A DNA stretch of 64,000 bases, taken from positions 1 through 64,000 of the forward strand of contig JAFTRY010000014.1 in the NCBI GenBank assembly GCA_017462035.1. Reading direction: 5' to 3'. The position numbers were made by a program, and so were the translations under genes. The notes under the pieces are model-generated. The model saw only the letters and a program-made list of their open reading frames with translations, searched no databases and was not told where the DNA came from. Origin of the DNA: Clostridia bacterium (GTDB lineage: Bacteria > Bacillota > Clostridia > Oscillospirales > CAG-272). Shown here one piece after another: positions 9,649 to 17,761 of the stretch. The stretch's first letter is position 1. Each line of letters begins with the position of its first letter.

Positions 9649-11331
9649 TCAGCAATTTTTCTCAAATATCTGACGCATATTTTGCAGTTTAATTGACGCT
9701 TCCTCGCGAGAATTTGCCACCACACTGAAATAAAACTTACACTTGGGCTCTGTTCCACTGGGACGAACTGCAACCCAGCTTCCGTCTTCCAAAATAAAGC
9801 GAAGAACATTAGACTTTGGGAATCCAGCATCTATCATAATTTGAGACTCATAATCCTCCAGCTTTACTACAGCAACCTCGCCCGCTTTCGCAGGAGGATC
9901 TTTTCGCAGACCGTCTACCAACGCGGTAATCTTCTCCGCTCCATCTAATCCCTTAAACGTAAAATTATCCAGGGCATCTTGGAAGAAACCGTACTTTTCA
10001 TACAGATTCTCAAGGGCATCAATGAGAGTCATTCCCTTTGCCTGATAGTGCACAGTTGCCTCGCACAACATCATGGCTGCCTGCACGGCATCTTTATCGC
10101 GAACACAATCGGAAATTAAGCAACCGTAGCTTTCCTCGTATCCAAATACAAAAGTCTTGTCTCCAGTCAACTCATGACGGTAAATCTTATCTCCTATGAA
10201 TTTGAATCCGGTCAGCGTCTTCTCTACACTTACACCGTAATTTTCACAGATTCGGTCACCCAAGTCCGAGGTCACGATAGTATTGAACATAACCCCGTTT
10301 TCGGGAAGCGTTCCCTGAGCCGCGCGCTGAGATAAAATATATTCGAGAAGTACCGCGGCAGACTGGTTACCGGTCATACGAATATATTCACCCTTATGCT
10401 TCACAGCCACACCCAATCTGTCACAATCGGGGTCAGTAGTGATTACAATATCTGCATCCGATCTCTTGGCATATTCCAACGCCAGTGAATATGCTTCCGC
10501 CGTCTCGGGGTTGGGATTCAATGTTTTACTGAATTCGGTATCAGGTACACACTGTTCCTCCACGGGAATCACACAGTATCCTAATCTTTTCAACACGGTA
10601 CGAACGGGAATATTACCGGTTCCGTGCTGAGGAGAATATACGATCTTGATCTTGCTTTTGTCCAAATTCGGTTGCAACGCGATCTTCATCACTGCCCGGT
10701 AATAAGTCTCGTCAAGTTCTTCGGGCAACACCACGATCAGATTTCCTGCCTCCGATCTATTCAAAGAGCGAATGGAAAGAGGATCCGTAATCTTGTCGAT
10801 CTCAGCCACAACCTTATCGTTCTCAGAGGGAATCAGCTGACATCCCCGTTCATCATACAGCTTATAGCCGTTGTACTCGGGAGGATTATGGGATGCAGTG
10901 ATAACCACGCCACCATAAGCCTTTAACTCACGCACAGCAAAGGAAAGCTCGGGCGTAGGGCGCAAGGAGTCAAACAGATAAGCACGGATACCGTTGGCAG
11001 CCAATACTCCTGCCGTTTCCTCAGCAAATTCTATGCTAAAACGACGGTTATCGTGAGCAATGACCACGCCGCGCTCCATTGCCTCGGGAGCAACCGCTTT
11101 GATATATTCCGCATATCCTTGAGTTGTCTTACGAATCACGTATTTATTAATTCGATTCGTTCCGGCACCAATCACACCGCGCAGACCACCGGTTCCGAAC
11201 TCCATCTCGCGGAAAAAGCGTTCCTTAATCTCTTGATCATTGTCTGCAATCGCTAAAAGCTCCGCTCTGGTTGCTTCATCAGCATGAGCACACCAATGTT
11301 GATACTTGTCCTGATAGGTCATAACATCCAC
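9649..11331 (-). CDS. Phosphoglucomutase/phosphomannomutase (alpha-D-phosphohexomutase)
   Basis: A 560-residue phosphohexomutase that most likely interconverts glucose 1-phosphate and glucose 6-phosphate. The phosphoserine loop is TASHNPPEYNGYKLY, the metal-binding loop is DPDCDRLGVAV, the sugar loop is GYEESYG, and the phosphate loop is RPSGTEPKCKFYF. It is monocistronic between its own promoter and terminator. Glucose 1-phosphate links it to the glycogen operon 9 kb away (GlgC substrate, GlgP product). A phosphomannomutase role cannot be excluded from sequence. Confidence 0.93.
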   Translation of the reverse strand: MDVMTYQDKYQHWCAHADEATRAELLAIADNDQEIKERFFREMEFGTGGLRGVIGAGTNRINKYVIRKTTQGYAEYIKAVAPEAMERGVVIAHDNRRFSIEFAEETAGVLAANGIRAYLFDSLRPTPELSFAVRELKAYGGVVITASHNPPEYNGYKLYDERGCQLIPSENDKVVAEIDKITDPLSIRSLNRSEAGNLIVVLPEELDETYYRAVMKIALQPNLDKSKIKIVYSPQHGTGNIPVRTVLKRLGYCVIPVEEQCVPDTEFSKTLNPNPETAEAYSLALEYAKRSDADIVITTDPDCDRLGVAVKHKGEYIRMTGNQSAAVLLEYILSQRAAQGTLPENGVMFNTIVTSDLGDRICENYGVSVEKTLTGFKFIGDKIYRHELTGDKTFVFGYEESYGCLISDCVRDKDAVQAAMMLCEATVHYQAKGMTLIDALENLYEKYGFFQDALDNFTFKGLDGAEKITALVDGLRKDPPAKAGEVAVVKLEDYESQIMIDAGFPKSNVLRFILEDGSWVAVRPSGTEPKCKFYFSVVANSREEASIKLQNMRQIFEKNC

Positions 11332-11353
11332 CTCTCTTTTTTATTACACACTC

Positions 11354-11382
11354 ATTATAACACATTTTTCTTTAATTTTCAA
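11354..11382 (-). promoter_or_regulatory. Sigma-A promoter for pgm
   Basis: Minus strand TTGAAA (11377-11382), 17-base spacer, TATAAT (11354-11359), just upstream of the pgm start at 11331. Confidence 0.8.
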
Positions 11383-11459
11383 TATGCCTCTTCAAAATAC
11401 TTTCCAATTTTTTGAAGATTAATTCGACAAAAATATTTTACTTATTTTCCGAAAAACTA

Positions 11460-11488
11460 TTGACAAACTTATTGTCTCGTGGTATAAT
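11460..11488 (+). promoter_or_regulatory. Consensus promoter for the second ABC operon
   Basis: TTGACA (11460-11465), 17-base spacer ending TGG, TATAAT (11483-11488): perfect hexamers plus an extended -10. The leader to the start codon at 11573 is about 80 bases and contains only a small hairpin (CTTTAT...ATAAAG, 11506-11521). No riboswitch is recognisable. Confidence 0.88.
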
Positions 11489-11572
11489 ACAATCACTTTA
11501 TCATAATAAAGCGATAAACTATTAAAACGATTGCAAAAAACATTTTGCCAGAAGGCACGGAGGTATTGAGTC

Positions 11573-12361
11573 ATGAAAAAAATATTATGTTTGGTATTGG
11601 CGGCAATGTTCTGCCTGTTTGCGTTTGCTTCTTGTAGCGCCAAAGAAGATAAGTTGGTTATCGGCTACACCATTTATGAGCCAATGAACTATACGGACGA
11701 CAGCGGAAAACTGATTGGATTTGACACTGAGCTTGCCGAGGCAGTTGCGAAGAAGCTGGATATGGAAATTGAATTTCAACTGATCGAGTGGTCAAAGAAG
11801 TATCAGGAACTGGATGCCGGAACGGTAACCTGCCTATGGAACGGATTTACATCCAACTGTGCAGATGACGACGGTGTGCAGAGAAGCGACAAGGTTGATT
11901 TTTCCTATGCTTACATGAAGAATGAGCAATGTGTTGTAATTCGTACGGAAGATGCGGCTACCCTCAATTCCAAAGACGCGCTTGCCGGTAAAAAGGGAGC
12001 GGCTGAGGATGGTTCCGCGGGTGAAACTGTTGTAAAGGACTTTATCGGTGAAAACGGGGAGTACATTGGATGCACCGCACAGACCGCTACCCTGACTGAA
12101 TTGATGGGAAAGAAGGTAGATTTCGTCGTAATCGACAAGACCATGGCGAAAACCCTGATTGGACAAGGTGACTACGCTTCCCTTTCTATGGTTGACACGA
12201 TTGAAATTGCGTCCGAGGAGTACTCAATCGGCTTCAAAAAAGGAAGCGAACTGACCGCCAAGGTTAACGAGGCTCTTAAGGAGCTTGCCGCTGACGGAAC
12301 CATGATGGAACTGGCTAAGAAATACGGTCTAGAAAATTATGTGATCACCGACTTCAACTGA
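11573..12361 (+). CDS. Lipoprotein amino-acid-binding protein (SBP family 3), canonical order
   Basis: A 262-residue binding lipoprotein. The signal peptide ends in FASC (Cys21). The mature protein follows the normal family-3 order: LVIGYTIYEPMNYTDDSGKL at the N-terminus, then the second lobe, then a return helix region EEYSIGFKKGSELTAKVNEA at the C-terminus. It captures a polar amino acid for the permease and ATPase that follow. GGAGG lies about 10 bases before the ATG. It contrasts with the permuted paralogue at 1723-2592. Confidence 0.93.
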   Translation: MKKILCLVLAAMFCLFAFASCSAKEDKLVIGYTIYEPMNYTDDSGKLIGFDTELAEAVAKKLDMEIEFQLIEWSKKYQELDAGTVTCLWNGFTSNCADDDGVQRSDKVDFSYAYMKNEQCVVIRTEDAATLNSKDALAGKKGAAEDGSAGETVVKDFIGENGEYIGCTAQTATLTELMGKKVDFVVIDKTMAKTLIGQGDYASLSMVDTIEIASEEYSIGFKKGSELTAKVNEALKELAADGTMMELAKKYGLENYVITDFN

Positions 12362-12381
12362 TCAGCAAATAACATGTTAGA

Positions 12382-12424
12382 AAACAACAGCATCGCACTC
12401 AATAAGAATGCGATGCTGTTGTTT
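12382..12424 (+). terminator. Intra-operon terminator/attenuator after the binding-protein gene
   Basis: A 16-bp perfect stem (AAACAACAGCATCGCA with TGCGATGCTGTTGTTT), with a short T run inside and beyond the 3' arm. It lies between the binding-protein and permease genes, where partial termination would give more binding protein than channel. It may instead stabilise the upstream message. Confidence 0.75.
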
Positions 12425-12458
12425 GAGTTAAAATACGTTACATACTAAGGATTTAATT

Positions 12459-13145
12459 ATGGGTTTTTGGGAAGTTACGCTCTTTCTTTTAGATGGTTTT
12501 AAAGTAACCTGTCTTTTGTTTTTGCTTACCTTGATCTTTTCCCTTCCTCTGGGCTTGATCATCTGCATGGGGACCATGACCAAATTCCGTCCGATACGGT
12601 ACATTATGAAGGTGTTTGTATGGATTATTCGCGGAATTCCGCTGATGCTTCAGCTCTTTATCGTTTTCTACGTTCCCGGTATGCTTTTCGATATTCGCAT
12701 ACCTGATCTGGAAATAAATGTGTTTGGCAAAACTCTTGAAATATCGGCTCGTTTCTTATCAGCGTTGATTGCCTTCGTTATCAATTATGCTTGTTATTTC
12801 AGCGAGATCTATCGCGGCGGAATTCAAAGCATTAGTCGCGGTCAGTATGAAGCCGGTCAGGTTCTGGGAATGACCAAAATGCAGATCTTTTTTAAGATCA
12901 TTCTGAAACAGGTCATCAAACGGATCCTTCCGCCCGTGTCCAACGAAGTCATTACCCTGGTAAAGGACACAGCTTTGGCGCGAGTCATTTCCGTGGTAGA
13001 AATTATTAAACTAGCAGAACAATTAGCGAGCCGAGCCCTTCTTTGGCCTCTTTTCTATACAGGCGCCTTCTACTTATTGTTCGTAGGTATACTAACTCTG
13101 CTCTTTAACCACTTCGAAAAGAAATTAAGCTACTTCAAATCGTAA
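12459..13145 (+). CDS. Polar amino-acid ABC transporter permease
   Basis: A 228-residue HisM-type permease with about five membrane helices and the ATPase-contact loop around GQVLGMTKMQIFFKIILKQV. It starts 97 bases after the binding-protein gene, beyond the attenuator-like hairpin, and is followed after ten bases by the ATPase gene. Substrate unknown. Confidence 0.92.
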   Translation: MGFWEVTLFLLDGFKVTCLLFLLTLIFSLPLGLIICMGTMTKFRPIRYIMKVFVWIIRGIPLMLQLFIVFYVPGMLFDIRIPDLEINVFGKTLEISARFLSALIAFVINYACYFSEIYRGGIQSISRGQYEAGQVLGMTKMQIFFKIILKQVIKRILPPVSNEVITLVKDTALARVISVVEIIKLAEQLASRALLWPLFYTGAFYLLFVGILTLLFNHFEKKLSYFKS

Positions 13146-13155
13146 AGGAGAGAAT

Positions 13156-13944
13156 ATGTCATTACTGGAAGTTTCTAATATCAGGAAAAGTTTTGGTAAG
13201 ACCGAGGTTCTGCGCGGAATTGATTTTTCGCTGGAAAAGGGGGATGTTCTTTCCATCATCGGCTCCTCTGGAAGCGGAAAAACAACACTGTTGCGTTGCC
13301 TAAATTTTCTTGAAACGCCGGACACCGGTACCATTTCTATTAACGGAAAAACGATCTTTGACGCATCACTGCACAAAAAATTAAAGGAAACTGAAATCCG
13401 AAGCAACCGCCTACACTTTGGGCTTGTATTTCAATCCTTTAATCTCTTTCCTCAATATAACGTGCTGGACAACATCACATTGGCACCCAAAATGCGTCTC
13501 AATGAAATGAACTATTCCAAGGAAGAAAAAAAGGAACATTTACAAGGCATCATCAAAACTGCGCAACAGCTCTTGGATAAGGTTGGCTTAACAGAAAAAG
13601 CAGCATCCTATCCTTGCGAATTATCGGGCGGTCAGCAACAGCGCGTGGCAATTGCCAGAGCGCTGGCGCTTTCTCCCGACATTCTCTGCTTCGACGAACC
13701 GACCAGCGCATTGGATCCGGAGCTTACCGGAGAGGTACTTCGAGTTATTCGTGATTTGAAATCCTCTGACTGTACCATGATCGTGGTGACCCATGAAATG
13801 GAATTTGCCAAGAATGTTTCCGACAAGGTAATCTTTATGGCAAATGGTATTATTGAAGAGGAAGGTAACCCTTACGATATTTTTGAAGCCCCCAAATCTC
13901 CTCTCACAAGAGCCTTTTTAAACAAATCTGTGGAAAGCTTTTAA
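13156..13944 (+). CDS. Polar amino-acid ABC transporter ATP-binding protein
   Basis: A 262-residue GlnQ-type ATPase. Walker A is GSSGSGKTT, the Q-loop VFQSFNLF, the signature LSGGQQQRVAIARALAL, Walker [13 protein letters not shown], and the switch histidine VVTHEM. AAAGGAG precedes the ATG. Only a short extra stretch (about DASLHKKLKETEIRSNRLHF) lies before the Q-loop, so it lacks the long insertion of the ATPase at 121-1041. Confidence 0.95.
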   Translation: MSLLEVSNIRKSFGKTEVLRGIDFSLEKGDVLSIIGSSGSGKTTLLRCLNFLETPDTGTISINGKTIFDASLHKKLKETEIRSNRLHFGLVFQSFNLFPQYNVLDNITLAPKMRLNEMNYSKEEKKEHLQGIIKTAQQLLDKVGLTEKAASYPCELSGGQQQRVAIARALALSPDILCFDEPTSALDPELTGEVLRVIRDLKSSDCTMIVVTHEMEFAKNVSDKVIFMANGIIEEEGNPYDIFEAPKSPLTRAFLNKSVESF

Positions 13945-13961
13945 AAACCTCTAAATAAACG

Positions 13962-13995
13962 GTTCTGTTGTATGAAGCGTTTGTTTCATAAGAAC
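13962..13995 (+). other. Weak imperfect hairpin after ABC operon
   Basis: GTTCT/AGAAC and TATGAA/TTCATA arms pair with an asymmetric bulge. A weak terminator or mRNA end structure is possible. No convincing promoter for the next gene is seen in 13945-14054. Confidence 0.3.
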
Positions 13996-14054
13996 TTGTT
14001 AAAAATATGGTATACGATAATCGAGAAAGCATATGAATCAGATATGAGGAAGAC

Positions 14055-14927
14055 ATGAAACACGGATTAATTTTAGAAGGCGGTGCTATGCGTGGTCTAT
14101 TTACCGCCGGGGTCATTGACGTCTTGATGGAGCATAATATTTCTTTTGACGGTATGATCGGTGTGTCGGCAGGTGCTGTATTCGGATGCAATTACAAATC
14201 CTGTCAGCCGGGGCGTGTTTTGCGCTATAACCTTGCCAACTGCAAAAATCCCAAATACTGCAGTATCCGTTCTCTCATTCGTACAGGAAATATGTTCGGG
14301 GTTGATTTTTGTTACCGCGAGCTTCCCGATAAGCTGGATCTGTTTGACAACCAACGATTTGCGGATAATCCCATGGAATTTTATGCCGTGGCTACCGACA
14401 TCAACACGGGAAAGGCAGTCTATCACCGTTGTGACGCAATTACCCCTCAAACAATGGAATGGTTTCGTGCGTCTGCCTCCATGCCCTTAGCGGCAACCAT
14501 CGTTTCGGTAGACGGCATGGATCTTCTGGATGGAGGGATCGCCGACTCAATTCCTATTCGATATTTTGAGTCCATTGGATATGAACGGAATCTGATCGTT
14601 TTAACGCAACCGAGAAGTTACCAAAAACATCCTGCCAGCATGCAGGGTTTGATGAAGCTTCGTTATAAAAGTTATCCAAAGCTCCTTGAAGCCATGGCAT
14701 CAAGGCATCTGGACTATAACGCATCCAAGGACTGGATCGCAAAGCAGGAAAAGGCGGGATCTGTCCTGGTCATCGCACCGGATACCTCCCTTCCCATCGG
14801 ACGAATTGAGCACGACCCGACAAAGATCCAGGAAACTTATAATCTGGGCAGAAGGGCTGCCGAGAAACAATTAGAGAATATAAAAGGATTTTTACGCACG
14901 GAAACGGGTCCTTCCGTAACCGAGTGA
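14055..14927 (+). CDS. Patatin-like phospholipase family protein
   Basis: A 290-residue serine acyl hydrolase of the RssA/YjjU-like patatin family. The glycine-rich oxyanion loop EGGAMRGLFTAGV, the nucleophile elbow GVSAGA (GxSxG) and the catalytic Asp in DGGIADSIP are all present, so it should be active on lipid esters. There is no signal peptide, so it acts in the cytoplasm or at the inner membrane face. GAGGAAG precedes the ATG. Natural substrate unknown. Confidence 0.88.
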   Translation: MKHGLILEGGAMRGLFTAGVIDVLMEHNISFDGMIGVSAGAVFGCNYKSCQPGRVLRYNLANCKNPKYCSIRSLIRTGNMFGVDFCYRELPDKLDLFDNQRFADNPMEFYAVATDINTGKAVYHRCDAITPQTMEWFRASASMPLAATIVSVDGMDLLDGGIADSIPIRYFESIGYERNLIVLTQPRSYQKHPASMQGLMKLRYKSYPKLLEAMASRHLDYNASKDWIAKQEKAGSVLVIAPDTSLPIGRIEHDPTKIQETYNLGRRAAEKQLENIKGFLRTETGPSVTE

Positions 14928-14947
14928 AAAGAAAAAGGAGGAGACAA

Positions 14948-15346
14948 ATGAACAAAAACAAGCTTGGATTTCATCACATTGGCTTAAAGTATGCCGACCT
15001 TGAAAAATCCCTTCAATTCTACCGCGCCATCGGTCTGAGAGAGGTTGTTCGCTGGGGAGACGTTGGAAATGAAATCGTTATGCTGGAAATGGATGACGGC
15101 GGACGAATCGAATTGCTTCCTCACGGCGGAAATGAATTCTCCCCCAACGGAAAATGGTTGCACTTTGCCATATCAGTAGATGACGTGGACGGTGCTTACG
15201 AAACCGCTCTCGCAGCAGGTGCCGTTTCCTCCAGAGCACCTAAAACCGTTCCTCTGGATTCCAAGCCGGATAAGATATCTATCCGCGTTGCCTTCGTAAA
15301 AGGTCCCGACGGTGAGGAAGTAGAATTCTTCAAGCAAATGCCGTAA
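14948..15346 (+). CDS. VOC-family protein (glyoxalase/lactoylglutathione lyase-like)
   Basis: A 132-residue single-domain vicinal-oxygen-chelate protein with paired beta-alpha-beta-beta-beta halves. It starts FHHIGLKYADLEKSLQFY and ends GPDGEEVEFFKQ, with the metal-ligand pattern His...Glu...His...Glu (FHHIG, RIEL, LHFAI, VEFF). The ATG at 14948 follows AAAGGAGGAG; the frame is open eight codons further into the patatin gene. Glyoxalase activity is possible, but VOC proteins have many substrates. Confidence 0.8.
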   Translation: MNKNKLGFHHIGLKYADLEKSLQFYRAIGLREVVRWGDVGNEIVMLEMDDGGRIELLPHGGNEFSPNGKWLHFAISVDDVDGAYETALAAGAVSSRAPKTVPLDSKPDKISIRVAFVKGPDGEEVEFFKQMP

Positions 15347-15362
15347 TTCGTCTCTCGTACAT

Positions 15363-15398
15363 AAAACACAGCCAAGAAATCAATCTTGGCTGTGTTTT
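15363..15398. terminator. Bidirectional intrinsic terminator between converging VOC and tadA genes
   Basis: A 15-bp perfect stem (AAAACACAGCCAAGA with TCTTGGCTGTGTTTT), six-base loop, with A- and T-rich ends in both directions. Its right arm reaches the tadA stop codon. Confidence 0.9.
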
Positions 15399-15861
15399 AT
15401 TCTATTACAGAAATCCGTTTTGAATGGAAAAATTCGCGAAGCAATTCCCTACATTCTGATTCACACACACCTCTCGTAAGAGAGAATCTATGATTAAAGG
15501 GGTATGCGTTCAAATCGATCAAGCTTCCACAACATCCGGCAACCGGATCCTTTGTGCCGTATACCACCCGATCCAATCGAGCGTTTATAATTGCCCCCGT
15601 ACACATGGGGCAAGGCTCAAGCGTCACGTACAGGGTGCATCCGATCAATCGCCAACCGCCACAAATACGGCATGCCTCTTCGATGGCAAGGAGCTCAGCA
15701 TGCGCAGTTGCACTTCCTCGTTTTTCACGAAGATTATATGCTCCAGCAAGGATCTCTCCGTCCTTCACAATTACCGCTCCAACGGGAACCTCTCCCTGCT
15801 CCCCTGCTTTTTTTGCAAGAGAAAGTGCCTCTCTCATCCAATGCTCGTCCTGATTCATCAT
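15397..15861 (-). CDS. tRNA-specific adenosine deaminase
   Basis: TadA converts A34 to inosine in tRNA-Arg(ACG). About 155 residues, with the zinc and catalytic motifs HAE (in TAHAELLAIEEA) and PCPMC (TLEPCPMCTGAI). The ATG at 15861 overlaps the stop of the upstream protease gene in an ATGA arrangement, suggesting coupled translation; the frame is open to 15873, and a second ATG follows at 15858. It is last in the operon with the GT-C-like protein, pgeF and the CPBP protease. Confidence 0.93.
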   Translation of the reverse strand: MMNQDEHWMREALSLAKKAGEQGEVPVGAVIVKDGEILAGAYNLREKRGSATAHAELLAIEEACRICGGWRLIGCTLYVTLEPCPMCTGAIINARLDRVVYGTKDPVAGCCGSLIDLNAYPFNHRFSLTRGVCESECRELLREFFHSKRISVIE

Positions 15862-16883
15862 ACCGCCACCCATGATAACAATAAATAAATAACCGTCAAA
15901 GCTGTCGAAACTCCCGCCAGAACAAAATAAATAATCATTGTTGGCGAAAAAAACAAATACAATTTTCTTTTCTTTGTCACATGATGCGTCTCATATGTCA
16001 AAGAAGGCGCGAATATCACGCCAAAGCTTCCGTTCTCCTCCGGTTTCTCTTGTTTTGCGCGAAGAAAAAGAAGGACAAGGATGGAGATAACGCCCAATAC
16101 CATTACCAACAACTCCAATCCCCCGTTTAATCGGGTCGCAAGATCTTGATCTGGCATGCTTCCCATGGATTCCTGCAATACACCAATTCCGTTGTTTACA
16201 AAGTGAATAAGCATACAAATCCAGATGGATTTTGTGCGCACATAGACATATCCTAAAATGATACCCAGCAAAGAAGTATAAAAAAACTGTAGAATGTTGC
16301 CATGCATCAAGCCGAAGAGTATGGCACTTCCCCAGATGGCAGTGGTTCTGCCAAAAGGAATCAGGTTTGACAGAATCACACCGCGAAACAATATTTCTTC
16401 GCAAAATGCGGGCACTACGGCAACGGAAAAGAATAAAAAAAGAAATTCATACCATTCCGTCATCACGCTGGTGGAATATAACATGCTTGAATCAGGTAAA
16501 GGAACCAAAATAGAAATCAAATACTGATTGAAATATGCCGCCGCAAAATTGATAGTAACTGTTCCGATCACCAAAAAAGGAGTCGTAGCAGGCATAGATT
16601 GTTTCATGATCGGAAGAGTCGAACCTCGCCGATCAATCATTTTATGTAAAATAAGTGCCGGTAACAAGAATCCGCAAAGATAAGCGACCATATATAATAT
16701 CTCTGAAATAACATAAGCCGCACTGTCTATGAAAAACATCCACAGAAAAGTATCTAAACACCCCACCAGAACATTAAGCGCATTGAAAATAATCAAATGA
16801 AAAATCATGGCAAGACCAATTTTTTTCGTCATTGAACGAAAGGCTTGATCGTTTTCCGCTAAAACTGATTTATCTTTTTTCAT
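15858..16883 (-). CDS. CPBP-family intramembrane glutamic protease
   Basis: A membrane protein of about 341 residues with eight or so hydrophobic helices and the CPBP (Abi/Rce1-like) motifs: EEILFRG, FGLMHGN and HFVNN. These carry the Glu-Glu, Arg and two His residues of the intramembrane active site. Such proteins process prenylated proteins or peptides, or act in bacteriocin self-immunity; the target here is unknown. The ATG at 16883 follows GGGAG; the gene overlaps the end of pgeF. Confidence 0.88.
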   Translation of the reverse strand: MKKDKSVLAENDQAFRSMTKKIGLAMIFHLIIFNALNVLVGCLDTFLWMFFIDSAAYVISEILYMVAYLCGFLLPALILHKMIDRRGSTLPIMKQSMPATTPFLVIGTVTINFAAAYFNQYLISILVPLPDSSMLYSTSVMTEWYEFLFLFFSVAVVPAFCEEILFRGVILSNLIPFGRTTAIWGSAILFGLMHGNILQFFYTSLLGIILGYVYVRTKSIWICMLIHFVNNGIGVLQESMGSMPDQDLATRLNGGLELLVMVLGVISILVLLFLRAKQEKPEENGSFGVIFAPSLTYETHHVTKKRKLYLFFSPTMIIYFVLAGVSTALTVIYLLLSWVAV

Positions 16884-16885
16884 AA

Positions 16886-17737
16886 TTACTCCCATAAATG
16901 AAACGGATGAAACGAGGGAGACAACGAGATCACGGAAAGCATTGTCCCTCGCATACCATGGCTATGACGGTGAGAATAAAATTCCTCGGGATGGCAGCAA
17001 GTGCAGATTTGACAAAGATCAATACGATCTTTTTTAATACCATACCGCAAAAGAAGTTCTTCATTCACCCCCTGTAAATCCGCCATCCATATATTGTCCT
17101 TGTTGGAATGCGGTAACACATATTTTTCAGTCAACTCACTTCCAACAGAGCTTTGAAATGCATCGTAAAAATCCTTGCGCACTTCATAACAGCAACGACC
17201 GATGGCAGGTCCAATGGCGGCACAGATCGTATTCAAGTCAGCGCCCAACTCACAAAGATAATCTACCGCCTTACAAACGATCTTCCCTGCCGTTCCTCTC
17301 CATCCTGCGTGCACCGCGGCTACCGCACCGGAAAATCCGGTTTTATTCGACGGTGCGTACAGTAATATCGGTACGCAGTCAGCAGTTCGGACTCCCAGAA
17401 CAATCCCTTGTTGATTGGTTACATAACCGTCACAAGATTGACCTTGAGGACGAAAAAAACCCTCACCCTTATGGTCTAGAGTAACAAAACGAATACTGGT
17501 AGAGTGAATCTGAGATACGGAGATCACATCTTGCGCGTCAAAGCCAAGTGCCTTACCAAATCGAGAAAGATTTTCAAAAACCGTCTCTTTAGGATCTCCT
17601 CGCTCCATTCCAAGATTAAGAGAAGCTGTATGGGTAAGCTGGCTAACGCCTCCGATGCGAGTGGAAAATCCATTCATACAGGGAATCATTTCCGAACGAT
17701 AATACACCACTCCATTACTCGCCGTTATTCGCCTCAC
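16886..17737 (-). CDS. Peptidoglycan editing factor PgeF / YfiH laccase-domain protein
   Basis: A 283-residue copper-oxidase-4 domain protein (YfiH/YlmD). The zinc-binding motif residues are seen in RTADCVPILL, AAVHAGWRGT and AAIGPAIGRCCYEV, with a C-terminal HRHSHGMRG. E. coli PgeF removes wrongly incorporated serine from peptidoglycan; other members act on purine nucleosides, and both activities remain open. It starts at GTG 17737, about nine bases after AGAGGAG, 24 bases downstream of the GT-C-like gene. Confidence 0.9.
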   Translation of the reverse strand: MRRITASNGVVYYRSEMIPCMNGFSTRIGGVSQLTHTASLNLGMERGDPKETVFENLSRFGKALGFDAQDVISVSQIHSTSIRFVTLDHKGEGFFRPQGQSCDGYVTNQQGIVLGVRTADCVPILLYAPSNKTGFSGAVAAVHAGWRGTAGKIVCKAVDYLCELGADLNTICAAIGPAIGRCCYEVRKDFYDAFQSSVGSELTEKYVLPHSNKDNIWMADLQGVNEELLLRYGIKKDRIDLCQICTCCHPEEFYSHRHSHGMRGTMLSVISLSPSFHPFHLWE

Positions 17738-17761
17738 TTCACCGCGCTCCTCTCAAAAATA

